Shown here in pieces: positions 11,501 through 22,345 of a DNA stretch of 64,000 nucleotides. This DNA comes from Chamaea fasciata (lineage: Eukaryota; Chordata; Aves; Passeriformes; Sylviidae), in contig JARCOQ010000001.1 of NCBI GenBank assembly GCA_029207755.1, positions 90,631,637-90,695,636 on the forward strand, in the 5' to 3' direction. The notes beneath the pieces are model-generated. The model did not search any database and was not told the origin of the DNA. It was given only the letters and a program-made list of their open reading frames with translations. Each line of letters begins with the position of its first letter. The first letter of the stretch is position 1. Position numbers and translations under genes: made by a program.

Positions 11501-14500
11501 GAAGTAATTTAGCAAGTATTTACCTATGCTAATATATCAGAGCTATGCACTTTTAGCAAAAGTAGTTTTCTTTGAAGGAAGCTGCAGTCAGTATTATATG
11601 CCTAAAATGTTTATTCTGATTTTGTCAAATGACTTCCCCCTCTTATTCTGCTACAATTTTATATTTTTCTAGGAAGTGCTATAAAGTTAACAGATTTCTC
11701 TCCACTGAAGCATGGTCTTCTTTCCTCTTCCTCAAGATTTGTTTTAGATTAAGACTCTTCTGGCTATCACATGAAGAAAATAGTGTAATATCCACTGGGA
11801 CTTCATTTGTGCGTGTTTAAAACTTGATTTTCAAAGTGGATATAAAGTGATAATTATGAGGGTTTTTGAAGTGGTTCTCATTTTCAAGGTACTACACAAA
11901 GAGAAACTGTTCAGTTTTCAATAACCCTATACAAGGCAGAAAAGTAAAGTTTCATTACCCAGATTCTTGTCTTGTAGTTGGGCTGTAGAGATGCAAACTA
12001 GCATTTCCGTAGACAATTCCCAGCGCCTGGGTGCTTAGGCAAAAAAGACCTAGTTTTCAATTCTCAGCTGGCAAACTTCCACACTGCTCGTATGTGGGTT
12101 TATGGCATGCAGGCTGCCCAGCACTCCTAAAAACCTACCACACTTTACGATTATCATCATTATGAATTCTTTTCCATAGCCTCATAGTGAATGGAATGAG
12201 AGCTGCACCAGGTTGGAAGAGGACTTGGTAATCCACCTTGTTCCCAGTGTGTTCAGCCAGCCTACTTCATATATTTTTAAGTAAAAATCATTTTGTCTGA
12301 GCTGACTGACTGTAGTCCTGATTCTGCACAGAACTACTTATACAGGTGACTTCCTGCATGAGAATAATTAGCTCCAATGATCCTGGATGTACAGCAGGTC
12401 AAACACATCTTTTTTATTTGCAGTATGAGACATTACATAATCAAAGGAATTGAATGCAAACCTTTTTTACACCCAGTTGGATTTTGACACCAGAATATTA
12501 ACTCCATTAGACAATTACTTCTCTATACAACAAATACTTTTAAATTACAACCTTTTTTTTAGCAGATTGTAACAAACTAGCCCTTAATTGGTCTGAACAC
12601 ACAGAGGTGCCAGTGGGAAGGAGGGGTTTGCTCACAGAACATTTCACCTTGTGCAAACAGCTGCACAAGCAGCACCAAAACATTGCCACCATCTTTTTTT
12701 TTTTAAGCAACAGAAGCAAAGGTTAATTGCTTGCATTTACTTCATAGTTCAAAGTGACCTCATACAAAAGATTTTGCCTAACAGCTGCTTGAACTTTACA
12801 GCCTGAAATTTTATACAATTTGTTGGAATTACCTTTTAATTAGTCCTTTGGGATTATATGTGGTGTTTATTGATTAATCCTTCAGTAGTTGTTTTTAAAT
12901 AATAGAGTAATTACCTGTGTTGGTAGCTCAGTCATACTCCACCATTCCCTCACCCTCCTTTGTCATGTTCAGTGGGGACAAGCAGCACAGAGCCAAAGTG
13001 TAGAGAGGGGAGGAGAAAGATTTTCAAGCTGCTGCCTATTTAGCTAGACCCACAAGTAGAAGCATTGCTTGCCCAGCACAAAACACTGAGCCTAGATTGC
13101 TTTTCCCCACGGAGTCAGGCTTCTTAGATTTGGTGCTCTGCTTTTCCTAATATGGCTTCAACTGTGGCTTGGGCTGGTGTCACCGCCTGCCTGTCTCCAC
13201 TTCCCACCTCTCTCACGGGACAAGTAAACAGACATGGGACGTGGTTGGTGCCATCAGCCCCTGAGGACTGTGGCAAGAGCTGACAATAGCCAGATTTTTT
13301 GTTACTTTTTGTGTCAGCAGAGAAAATAAGTGCGAGGTTCTGTCACGCTGCACACTGGAAAACCAGTCTTTTCCAGAGCAAAGCAGTTGAAGCAGGAAGA
13401 GCAAGGAGACAATGGAGGGAGTGGGGTCTGTAGGGACAGACAGGGGACATGCAGCGACAGTCTAGACTGTGACAGCATGGGGAAGGGTAATGCAGCACTA
13501 GACAGTGCTGCAAGGAGAAGCAGCACTAGAGAGGGCCCCCCACAAAAGGCGTAATCAAATATCACCTTCCTGTGCATATGCAGTCGTTTTGTGCCCAGGT
13601 GGAACTGCAAAGAGCTATGATGCAACGCAGAATTGGGTTTATAGGTTTTCCTTATACTTCTTCATCAGGGAATGGCTTTTGGCTGCTGTTTGCTGCTTGG
13701 CCGTCCCAGGTCCCACTGAGCATGTGAAAGCACATCCCTCTGGAGGATCCCCACACTTTAGCCTGTTTTTGTTTTTGGTGACTTCCAACACTGCTATGGA
13801 GGAGACTTTTTTGGGATCCAGTCAGCCTCTCTGTTTATTCCTCCCTGACCCCCTAACACTTCTGCTCAACTCCTCCAGTTCCACCACTCAGCATGGTTTG
13901 CCTTCCATGAGATCCCTGCCCCTCCTGAACACTGTGGGAGAAAGGGAGCCTTCAATAATTAGCATGTATCTGGAGGGAAAATATAGATCCTTATCCAGCT
14001 TTTGGGGCAGAAAACAAAAAAGAATAAGTTGACTCATATTCCATATCCCATAGTAAAGTTCAACCAAAAGCATTATTCTCTCCTCTCTGTCTACCACCTG
14101 TGCTTAGTTCAACAGTTTGGAAAAAGATGCTTCACTTGGAGGGTTGGCAGTCAGATGTTCAAAACAGCTCTTTTGAGGTGCAGTTGCCATCTAGTCTGTA
14201 GGGAGATGCTCATTGTTGTACCAACAATGAAAATCAGATGCGTTGCAAGTTTCAACCTCAGAAGCCGTTATCTAATAATAAACACTGTTTGTTGGGTTAC
14301 TGTAGGAAATGAGTTTAAAACTGTATCTGACCATACTGCTGAGAAAGCCAAGGCTGTGGCTTTGGATTCTGGCAGAGATAAATTAACAGTTTTCAACACC
14401 CATAAATATGGTTTTTTTCTTCTTCCCTTCCATTGCTCTACCATCACATGGGAAAGTAATTCAACTCTATAACCCACAAAATCTTTATTCACAGATTGAT

Positions 14501-15754
14501 TTTCCACTATTTTACATGCAACAGAGAGTTGACTTAACAGGTAACAAGAGGACCACCCAGACTGACCCAAGATAAGCAGCAGGAAGGTATGGCTGGGAGT
14601 GGGGAATGGAGGAGAACAAAAGCTTCATTTTTTTCCCATTAATTTGGCTCACACCATAAGCTGAAGCTCCACACTGAGATGTAAATATACGGTGCCGTAC
14701 AGCTTGTAAACAACCACCTCTTCTGCCACTGAGCAGTTCTACCTCTCTAAGAAATTTCATCTTGATAATGTTGAGCAGGACTTTTTTGCTCATTAGCTGA
14801 TTTATTCCTGTACCCCTCCTGTACACAGGTGGTCAGCGGGGCTCTCCTGCTCTGGAGAGAGAAACTCTGAGTTTCTCTGAGAGCAGACAAGATGTGACTT
14901 TTACTTCACGACTGGAAAGAGATAACTCAGAATTTCTAGCTCTCCATCTGCCTTCTGCTCACATCCTGCCCTTATGCACACTCCACTAGTCGAATCTTCC
15001 TAAAGAATAGCAAGTACTTTTTAAGTTCTATTTAAAAGAAAAAAATATCTCCTGTTTGGAGAGGCTTAAACAAGAACAACATCATTGGTGTTGCAAGGCT
15101 TAAATACCATTTTTTTGCTCTGAAGAAAATCCTGGAAGACTCCTCTTTGGAGTAGTATTTGTCAGGTTGTATATGGGGCATCATCTGAATTTTTACCCAC
15201 AAAAGCCAGCAATAATTAGATGGAAAAGCAGGCCAAGAGCAATTTAGGGAATCATGCTCAAATAGCCTATCTCCAATGACATAGAAAAGGCCTGTTCCCC
15301 ATGGTCAGCTCAAAGGTTTGCAGTGCTGCCTTCTCTCGGCTGCACTAATGGGAGGATGCCTCTGCAGAAAACAGCCCATTTCATACAGGACAGGCCAGCA
15401 TCAGGTAGGAAAGCAAAGCTGAGCACTCAAGTAACTTAGGATTTTTTCTTACTTTATGCCAAGACACTGTCTGGTAGGAGACTGAGGAGTCCTGAAGAGC
15501 TCTACAGGGCAGCACCGCTTCCTCAGCACACCTCACAGCAACATCTGGGATCATCACAGAAGTCCCACGGATCAAGCACCAAACTGCAAAGCACAGGAAC
15601 ACATCATCTTTAAAAGAGATTGCTTACACAATCCTTCGTGTCTTCCCAAAACATATCCCCACAAAACAAACATGAAAGACCAGAAGGAAAATTGCAGAGC
15701 TTCCCCCTTACCGTTGCACAGGAAGATGAGCAGGGCGCAGTCTCCCAAAGACAT
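5423..15754 (-). CDS. CD83: CD83 antigen, four assembled coding exons (3' end unresolved)
   Basis: Join, minus strand: 15754-15712, 15583-15453, 5856-5640, 5526-5423. This gives 495 nt or 165 residues in one open frame, with GT-AG introns of phase 1, 0, 1. CD83 is a single-Ig-domain type I membrane protein of mature dendritic cells, B cells and activated T cells. It stabilises surface MHC II and costimulators by opposing MARCH E3 ligases. Visible parts: signal peptide at about 1-22, V-type Ig domain at about 28-130 with Cys41 and the YKC Cys110 as the core pair, N-glycosylation sites N89GT, N99VT and N120LS, a stalk with Cys132-Pro, and a transmembrane helix at about 146-165 ending in F-F-T-C. 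The most telling match is the string SGTYKCTL, NLSS, LKVTGCP, then KKYKSE and the helix, which parallels mammalian CD83 residue by residue. The cytoplasmic tail is not securely found. One Ig cysteine conserved in human CD83 is replaced by Gln103. Confidence 0.93.
5527..5639 (-). other. CD83 intron 3 (113 bp)
   Basis: Very short intron between the Ig exon and the transmembrane exon, starting GTACAG and ending TTTCAG, phase 1. An open frame runs through most of it, which makes the two exons look like one longer ORF. The joined product matches CD83 only if it is removed. Confidence 0.85.
5640..5856 (-). CDS. CD83: CD83 exon 3: main part of the Ig V-type domain
   Basis: 217 nt. The acceptor is GTGTTTTCCAG before ATGGCTGAAGAC and the donor is ACAG|GTACAG at 5639. 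It encodes residues 59-130 and the first base of Gly131. It holds the diagnostic F-strand S-G-T-Y-K-C-T-L and the G-strand V-T-L-K-V-T-G, and three glycosylation sequons. The first codon is ATG, but this is not the translation start: the frame is continuous with exon 2 at phase 0. The human motif T-S-C-N-S-G is T-S-Q-S-S-G here, so the second human Ig disulfide cannot form. Confidence 0.93.
5857..15452 (-). other. CD83 intron 2 (9.6 kb)
   Basis: Large first-half-of-Ig to second-half-of-Ig intron, GTAAGA donor at 15452 and TTTCCAG acceptor at 5857. It contains an old CR1 fragment (about 9.72-10.09 kb) and many short chance frames. I see no further exon, RNA gene or long simple repeat. A small GC-richer patch lies at about 6.1-6.5 kb without CpG enrichment. 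Confidence 0.8.
9722..10086 (+). mobile_element. Old CR1 LINE 3' fragment inside CD83 intron 2
   Basis: Plus strand, opposite to CD83. It shows the diverged but ordered CR1 3'-region signature: 'agcctggaggagatcaggctcag', 'ggggcaatgggcaccgactgaatttcaggaaattcc', 'gttgaacactggaatgggctgcccagagagggtgtggaatctcc', 'gatattcaggactaaactggacac'. The terminal ATTCTATG-type repeat is missing, so the 3' end was lost or has decayed. It is more diverged than the copy at the left edge. Confidence 0.8.
15453..15583 (-). CDS. CD83: CD83 exon 2: end of signal peptide and first Ig strands
   Basis: 131 nt. The acceptor is GTGCTTTGCAG at 15584 and the donor is CATAAA|GTAAGA at 15452. It encodes residues 15-58: V-W-C-L-I-R-G, then mature N-terminus P-D-V-A-V-R-C-A-E-E-A-V-L-P-C and S-Y-Q-T-V-S-W-H-K. 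The pattern C-x7-C followed by V-S-W is the B and C strands of CD83 (human V-A-C-S-E-D-V-D-L-P-C and T-V-S-W-V-K). Both cysteines are kept. The exon ends at phase 0. Confidence 0.9.
15584..15711 (-). other. CD83 intron 1 (128 bp)
   Basis: Short phase 1 intron, starting GTAAGG and ending TTTGCAG. The short length keeps the signal-peptide exon next to the first Ig exon. Confidence 0.8.
15712..15754 (-). CDS. CD83: CD83 exon 1: start codon and signal peptide
   Basis: 43 nt coding. It encodes M-S-L-G-D-C-A-L-L-I-F-L-C-N plus the first base of the next codon, and the donor AACG|GTAAGG follows at 15711. Hydrophobic residues 7-13 continue across the intron to W-C-L-I-R-G, forming a signal peptide, with cleavage expected around residues 21-24. 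The ATG context AAAGCCATGT has C at -1 and -2 and a G at -3. The 5'UTR extends to the right, with no TATA box seen. The start is chosen because the frame, signal peptide and exon junction all agree. Confidence 0.85.
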
Positions 15755-15930
15755 GGCTTTTACTGCTTCAGATCACAGAGCAGCAACAGTGTCCCTCTCT
15801 GCAGGATGGAGTGTGGGAGCAGAGTGAAACTGTGACTGCTTCTAGAGTGATATTTCTGAAGGCAGACTGGGGAATCCCCCAGACTTATCTTGAGGTTTTC
15901 ATCATGGGGAAAATCCCTACACGTATGAAC
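15755..15930 (-). promoter_or_regulatory. CD83 proximal promoter with two kappaB sites
   Basis: Upstream of the CD83 start codon two sequences match the NF-kappaB consensus GGGRNWYYCC exactly: GGGAATCCCC at 15870-15879 and, on the minus strand, GGGATTTTCC at 15917-15908. They lie about 115 and 155-163 bp before the ATG and no TATA box is visible. Human CD83 is an NF-kappaB target with a TATA-less promoter, so the placement fits. The transcription start itself cannot be fixed from sequence alone. Confidence 0.65.
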
Positions 15931-16039
15931 CAAGGCTCCTCCCTTAAATCTGTGAGGTCACTCCCATTTCTGCAAGCACTTGCCGTGCTAGCAACTCAGC
16001 TCCCTTTTCTTTTTTTCTCCCCCTCTGTACTGATCTGAA

Positions 16040-19000
16040 CAGAGTTAAGTTTGACGAAGGGGCACTGTGGGTTGGTGTGAAGGCCATCAAAATCAGCACT
16101 GAGCAAATCCCTCTTGAGTGACAAAATGCCAGGGGAAAGGGCTTGTCAGCTCAAAATCCCCTCTCAACCTTCTCTCTGCAGTTCTAACAGCACAGTGCCA
16201 GTGCAAAGGTTGGCCTTATGATGTGACATTTCTGAAACCACATTTAAGACCCCAGGTCACGGTGCCACAAAAACACTGACTTGGGGCTAAGGGCTAAACA
16301 GGAATTATCAGCATGGCTGAGCAAAACAACTGCATTTCAGTAGAATTATACATTTAACTCTGCAGGTAGGCACGCATGATGTAGAACATGATCTCTTCAT
16401 AGCATATTTTGTCATTTTCAAGACAAACAAAGGCATCTGGAGTGACATAACTTTACAAATTATATGCTGGAAAATTTCTTCATGGAAAAAGCTCAAGGCA
16501 GCTCCCAGAAGAGGAACCATTTGGACATCCCCTCTAGATATCTGGAGGGGGAGGGAAAATCCTTTCCCTGTGATCTGTGAGAGCTGTTTACCCCTGGAGA
16601 ATTTTTGAGGAAGTCCAAGGTTGATCACAGAAGCATTTACAAATCCTGAAACTGAAAGTTGCTGATGTTATTTTTGGAAAACACTTGTGGCTGCTGTCTT
16701 TTTGCTACTGAGATCATGATGAAGAGAGCTATTTAGGAGAGTGGGATTTGAAATTTGATGGGTGGAGAATGTATGGTCAGACCCTTTTGAAAACCAGGGT
16801 TCTGGAAGCCACTCCAGTTTGGGCACCCTAAATCCAAATCACCTCTAGAAAACTTTGTGAGGAGAAGTCAGTTTGACAAGTCCTCACCATGCAAAAATCC
16901 TACTCAGATGGGTACATACTGTAGGTGGGTAACACTTTCGGAAACTCCAGTCCATTCTGTAAAGAAAGTCAGACAGCAATTTCACTGGGGGCCTCACTGT
17001 TGAAATAGCCCACTTATTTCTAAGGCTTTTTGCTTCTATCTTCATTGACCACAATGGCAAATATAACAGGCTCTAAGCTTTATTTTTCTCTTTATGTTTT
17101 CTGGTTTCAAGGACCAGGATGTCAATCTATTACTTAAGAAGTACCAGTGAAATATAAAACCCAGTGGATCTCTTGAGAGCGAGAAAAAATCACTTCTTTC
17201 TCCTGTGTGAAATAATAGAGTTCTTGAGAAGATAAAAGTGGGGGAGGGGGTGGTGCTGCTGAAGGAAATCTTAGAGAGAAGAGGGCTCTAGTTAATATAT
17301 TTCACATCTGTTCTTCACTAAAATGATGACTTTTCTGCCCCCATGAGTCAGTCACATATCAAGCCCATCTCCAAGAAGGGCACTCAGCGTTCACCCAAGG
17401 GCCTCTTTCTGTGAGTCCTACCGAGATACGTGTTTACCCTTCATAAACCCATCAAGAGGCATAACCTTTCCCTCTCTCCCTTTTCATCATGAGGAAACCC
17501 CCATGAGCAAACCACAGCAAGCTCCTGCCCCCGCTGTGGGTCAGCCCACAGCCATCCTTCCCCTGGTGGCCTGGCCAGCAACAGCCGAGGGGGCTGTGGC
17601 GAGCCTGAGGCTGGGGTCACACGCTTGCCCACACAGAAGTGCACTGAAGGTAAGCCTTAAAGGGCCAGGCTTCAGCACTGGGAAATGTACATGCTGCACA
17701 CACTTGCCAAGGTGATGTTAAACAACATTCTTCCTCAGTTAGTTAAAATACGGGACTCTTAAAAACACACAGGTTTTCCCTCCAGGACAGGCATAACTTC
17801 AAGCAAAATAGCCCTTTTCCTCCAGAAGTATTTGCAAGCTCAGCTGCTGTTCCACAGCACACTGCATGAAGCAGGAGAGCAAGATATAAAAAACAAAAGC
17901 TGAAACTCCCTTTGCTAGGGAAGGAGAAATAATTTGGTTTCTAAATTTTCCCTGGTAGGGATTTTTTTCTTTAGGGAAACTTTGATCTGGGCTGTACTTT
18001 CCATCCTAACTTTTAATATCCTTTCTCTGTGGTTTCAAAGATCAAGTCTATTGTCTCTAGAGCCCTGGAACCTGCTTTGAGTTTCACTGTGGAGTGGAAG
18101 CAATGGGAGCTCTGCAACACAGGTCAGGGTGTAGGAGTGAAGCGGCAGTGATTGCCTGTCAGCCTTCTCCATGAGAAACAGAGCCACATCTTTGAGGCCC
18201 TCAGCAACTGCAGGAGCTGCACAGTTTTGTGAATAAGTGGAAGTTTATCATTAAATGTGTCGTTCTGTGGCCCTAATGAAACCTGCTTTTGTACAGTGCG
18301 TCCCACTGCCTTTTGCTCTCCTTCCCTCGTCTGCACCACTCACTACAGCAACCGTGAGCCCTTGATCTCACTGAGGGAGAAGCAGCATCTGCTCTGGTGA
18401 GTCCAGAACTGCACACGTGATGACTGACATTAGCAAGCAGTGTGTAAATCTGCTGCGTTCTGCCTACCTTTCCCTTAGCAAGGGCACTCATTTGGATCTT
18501 CATCTTTGACCCAGCTGCTGATTTTCATGAATTTCATAGGCACTTAATTCTCTTTGAGCCTCGATCCCTCTGTCAGTTTGATAGAACGCAGGTTCAGAAC
18601 ATACTGGCTGATAGACAGCCAGATGGCATGATCACAGAAATTTCATTCTCTGTGGGAAATGAGGCTAGAAGCACAAGGATGTGGGATGGATTCATAGGAT
18701 AAGGTTAAAAAGTCAAGACTGTATATTTTTCTCAGTGTTGATAGACCCTTGAAAATGCTGTTCATGGATCATATCCTGTTTCCTTGAACCAGGTAGGCAC
18801 TACATCCCTCAGATACTTGTGTAGCAGAATTTTCCCGATTTCTCACTCTAGTGTGTGGCTGCAAAATACATAAGAATGCTTATTTCATGTGCTTTCCCCC
18901 GGGTGTGAGCGTTCATCAGGAAGCACAGCATTTAAGAAAAAAACAAAACCTTAGGTCTCTACAAGGAATACAGAGCTCTCCACAATGAGGGTTTAAAGGT

Positions 19001-20459
19001 TAAGACAAAGGTGTCAAAACAGCATTTAGCATTTTTTTCAAGGCACAGATTTTTCTGTATTTGGAATAGAATTTTCAAATATCATTTTTTCCACTGCATT
19101 TAAGCTCCTGCTGCAAATAAGGCCCATCCACGTGCTTCATGTCTGTTGAAGCCTCTGATGAAGGGGGTTGTTTATTTATTATTAATAGTTTCGTCTGCAG
19201 CAATAAAAATTGTCTGCTTCAGTTTCAGCTAGCAAAACTGGAAGCCTTTTGCTACAGGTTTTAGCAGACAGCTGTTTTTCAAACAGTATACTCTGTGTAA
19301 CAGTGCAATGTCAGCTGAGGGAACAGTGACAGAAGAATCCACAGCCATAAAAGCAGAGCAGTCATGTATTTTTAGGGGCCCAGCAGAGCTGCAGCCACAC
19401 CATTTATTTTCCTGTCATGCCTTGATCTTGACACTGCCCACACCAGCAAGTAAAAGCAACTGAGAGTTTCCAGGCTGCAGCTAATGAGAGGTATGTAGAT
19501 TACTCACAAACTGGAGTGGGGAAAGTTTAAGGACAAGTTCTCTTCTCTGCCCCTTTATGGCATATGTTGGGTCAGGGACTGCTTTTGCTATTTAAACAGT
19601 GATGATCCAGCAATGCAGACAAACCAAAACACTGGAACTGTGACCTGGTGGGGAGCACAGAGCTTTGTACTACAGACTGTCTGCTGCAGCCAGATCAATA
19701 AATAACACCCAGTTAATTATACACAAACAGCCAGTCCTCTGTAATGCCTGGACTTTGGAGTGAGCCGTTTGAGGTGTGCCAGCCATGTTTATCAAAGTAG
19801 GACTTAAGCATTCTCATGTAGAAATATAAGTGTGACCAAAGAACAGATCCAAAATAGAGACATCCAAGATCAGAAACCTCTTTAGATACTGTTGGCCTGG
19901 GAGTTTAGAAATTGCCTTTAAGGAAGAAGGGAGCAAGAGATTATCTCAAGTCTATACACACGACTCTAAGAATTACGATAAGGCTGTACTGAAGCTGCAC
20001 CTAGTCCAGCATCTTGCAGCAGCAGGCAGTGAACTTCCAGGTGGCCAAGCAGCGCAAGGTTCTGTATTCAAACTGCAATATCCACTGGAGATACACATTG
20101 AAATGTCATTTTTAATAGGGCCCTGTGTCCTCTGTTTTAATCAGTTTGGTAGATGGCGCTTGTCTCACCAGGCCTGGGGACATCTGCGACAGAAATTTTT
20201 GCAGTTTTCAGTGTACTCTGCATTGCCTGCCCTGCATGTGGGGCCACCCATGCTGCTTTCTCCAGAAGGTAAAGAACAGAATATTTCTCCTGACATTTCT
20301 ACTCAGTTCTGCAACAGTAGTCCCCATATAGTCCCTGCATTGCAGAGGTCCTCCTTGGATCTTGCATCTCCTTGCTACACCCAGCTGGGCATTGTTTTAC
20401 TAGAGATCTAAAGTTCAGCATGTCTGCCCCCAAATCATGCTGTGGAAATGTTTACTCCT
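16040..20459. other. Intergenic, upstream of CD83
   Basis: No recognised gene, RNA or dated repeat. It is moderately AT-rich with short chance frames. A slightly GC-rich patch at 17.48-17.66 kb lacks CpG enrichment. Confidence 0.6.
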
Positions 20460-20989
20460 TGTCCTGGGTTGTAGTGTAGGATGTGCACAAAGTATTCTAT
20501 CACCATCTTCATGAACTGTTGAATCCAATTGTTGGAGCAGTGCTCTTCCCGGGCCCCCTCCCTCAGGGCTATCTTCTGCTAATGGCCCATCAAATGCCTT
20601 GCTGCATGACTCATAAATAACTCCCTCCGGGAGCTATCTCTGTTTAATGGGCCATCAAGGACCCATTGCATGACTCATCATCCCCAGAGGGAGGAACCAA
20701 GCATTCCAACCTGGATATAATCTGGGATTTGGGACAGTACAGGGGGCCCTTACCCACTGGATTCCCAGATGACAAGAGCTACCAAACTTTTCTATGGGAT
20801 TACTGCTTCAGGAAAACCACCTCATCTGGACTACTTCCATCACCCTGGTCAGGTTGTATTCTGACTCTGTCAGTGGTCTTTTGTATTATTACATTTGTTT
20901 TATTTTATCTTTTTTTCCTTTCTTCTTATTAAATTGTATTTCTGACTTGGAGCCTCTCACTTGTTTTGCCTTCAAACCACTACACTCCT
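20455..20989 (+). mobile_element. Solo LTR of an endogenous retrovirus (ERVL-like), with 5-bp target-site duplication
   Basis: The LTR spans 20460-20984 (525 bp), starting TGTCCTGGGTTG and ending AACCACTACA (TG...CA), and is flanked on both sides by the perfect 5-bp direct repeat CTCCT (20455-20459, 20985-20989). A GGATATAATC TATA-like box lies at about 20714. A late T-rich region with ATTAAA (about 20928) is a plausible poly(A) signal. The U3 part holds an internal duplication, each half containing TGACTCA. No coding region or second LTR follows, so this is a recombined solo LTR. A 5-bp duplication points to an ERVL-type integrase. The family assignment is by memory. Confidence 0.85.
20557..20680 (+). 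repeat. Duplicated U3 module with two AP-1 consensus sites
   Basis: Two diverged copies of a roughly 60-bp block inside the solo LTR: 'ccctccctcagggctatcttc...aatggcccatcaa...gcatgactcat' and 'ctccctccgggagctatctc...aatgggccatcaa...gcatgactcat'. Each ends in TGACTCA (20607-20613 and 20671-20677, 64 bp apart), the AP-1 consensus. Duplicated enhancer blocks are a common LTR feature. Confidence 0.75.
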
Positions 20990-21650
20990 CCTGTTGCTCC
21001 TCTCTCTTTTATCTTGCCTGTACAACTTGCCTACACACATTCCGTGGGACCTCTTACACCGGAAGAAGTTAGGGATCCCAGTAGGTCACTTTGTACTCAT
21101 AACTGATTCCATGGCCCACAGGGAATGCAAGTCAGGGTCAGCCTGTGCTGACAGCAAGACTTACAGGATGCCTTGACCATTGCCTGCCATCCTGGGACCC
21201 AACCATGTACACACACCAACTGTGCCAAGCTGTGGCTCCTCTCCTGAGGCCTTCCAGACCTCTTGTTTGTTTGGGTTTTTTTTAATACCTTCCCCATCTG
21301 TGGTCCCACTGAGTCATGGGATTTCCTGATGAACTTCCCCCACCATCCCCAGCAGAAGAAAGAGGAAGCCTGGTGAAGAGTCCTGGTGACCATGGTGCCT
21401 ATATCCATTCCCTTTTCCTCCGAAGTCTTCCAGCACAGCATCAGTGACAACTCTCCTCTGGCTCCTCAGATGCCTTCATGGTGGAGTGCATCCTCCTCTG
21501 GTTCCCTATCTGCACATTCCTGACCTTTCGGCATTGGTCTTCCTTTCTTCTCTCCTTTGCTGTCTCTCATGATCATTTGGCTTTCTCCAGGCCTTTCAAA
21601 GAGCATGAGATCAGTGCAGGCATGCACTGACACCTCAACAGAATACTCGT
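20990..21650. other. Intergenic, nothing recognised
   Basis: Unique-looking sequence between the solo LTR and a CR1 remnant. It has short frames only and no splice or promoter pattern that I would defend. Confidence 0.5.
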
Positions 21651-21654
21651 CTAG

Positions 21655-21835
21655 CCTGAAAAGAGTTAAGGCAACTCACTCCTACTACATGTAATAACTT
21701 TGTGCCTTCACCAAATTGTCTTCTCACCATATGTCCTCTTTTTCAGTTCATTTATAAATAGGTTAAACAGCAGGAGCCCAAGAACAAAACCCCCTCAAAC
21801 ATCACTAGAGACCTCCCTCAAATGTGGACGATGGC
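21655..21835 (-). mobile_element. CR1-like LINE reverse-transcriptase remnant
   Basis: On the minus strand the sequence reads S-S-D-V-stop-G-G-F-V-L-G-L-L-L-F-N-L-F-I-N-E-L, clearly related to the RT block [21 protein letters not shown] of CR1 LINEs. A broken F-x-x-x-T-K-L region follows. Adjacent sequence up to about 22.2 kb may belong to the same element but I cannot align it. It is an old fossil with stops and frameshifts. Confidence 0.55.
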
Positions 21836-22273
21836 CATTTACCCTCCTTTTTTAATAGGTTATTCACGTGAAGGCTTTTTCTGTAGTCCCATGGTGTCTT
21901 AATTTCTTTCAGGCTCCTTACTGATGGACCTTTATATCTTCAAAAATTGTTGCTGGGTTTCTATATGGATGACCTTGTTGTGGTTTTCATTTAACTTGCC
22001 AGAGTTTATGATCCTTTCTATTTTCCATTCTTGGACACAACTTCTATTTTGTGAAGAAAGTCTTCTGCTTCTAATAAATTCCTTTATCCTGCTGTTAACT
22101 GTGTCAGCTTTTCTTTTCCAAAGTCTTTGTCCATACACAGAGGAGAAAGAAAATATACTCCTACATGCTATGCTTAAATAGCCACCAGGCAAACTTTTTA
22201 GCCTTCAGGCATCCATTTTAGCTTATTTTAAATGAGATTCCTTGTTCTTACGTAATTCTATTGGAGTTTGCGC

Positions 22274-22345
22274 TTTTTTCTCTTTTTTTCTTTTTTTTTT
22301 TCTTTTTTTTTCCCCTCCTTTTTTTTTTTTTTTTTTTTTTTTTTT
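22274..22345. repeat. Poly-T / pyrimidine tract
   Basis: A 70-bp run of T with a few C, ending in about 27 uninterrupted T, followed by GACTTTGACTTTG. It could be a reverse-oriented poly(A) tail or a simple low-complexity tract. The chance frames over it have no meaning. Confidence 0.9.

Noticed and set aside
12180..12265. CR1-like string 'gcaccaggttggaagaggacttggtaatccacc'
   Set aside because: Only a short partial resemblance to the reverse CR1 tail, with no flanking signature; too weak to call.
13505..14032. 175-codon plus frame in CD83 intron 2
   Set aside because: No domain, no splice support and ordinary intron composition; length is within chance for 64 kb in six frames.
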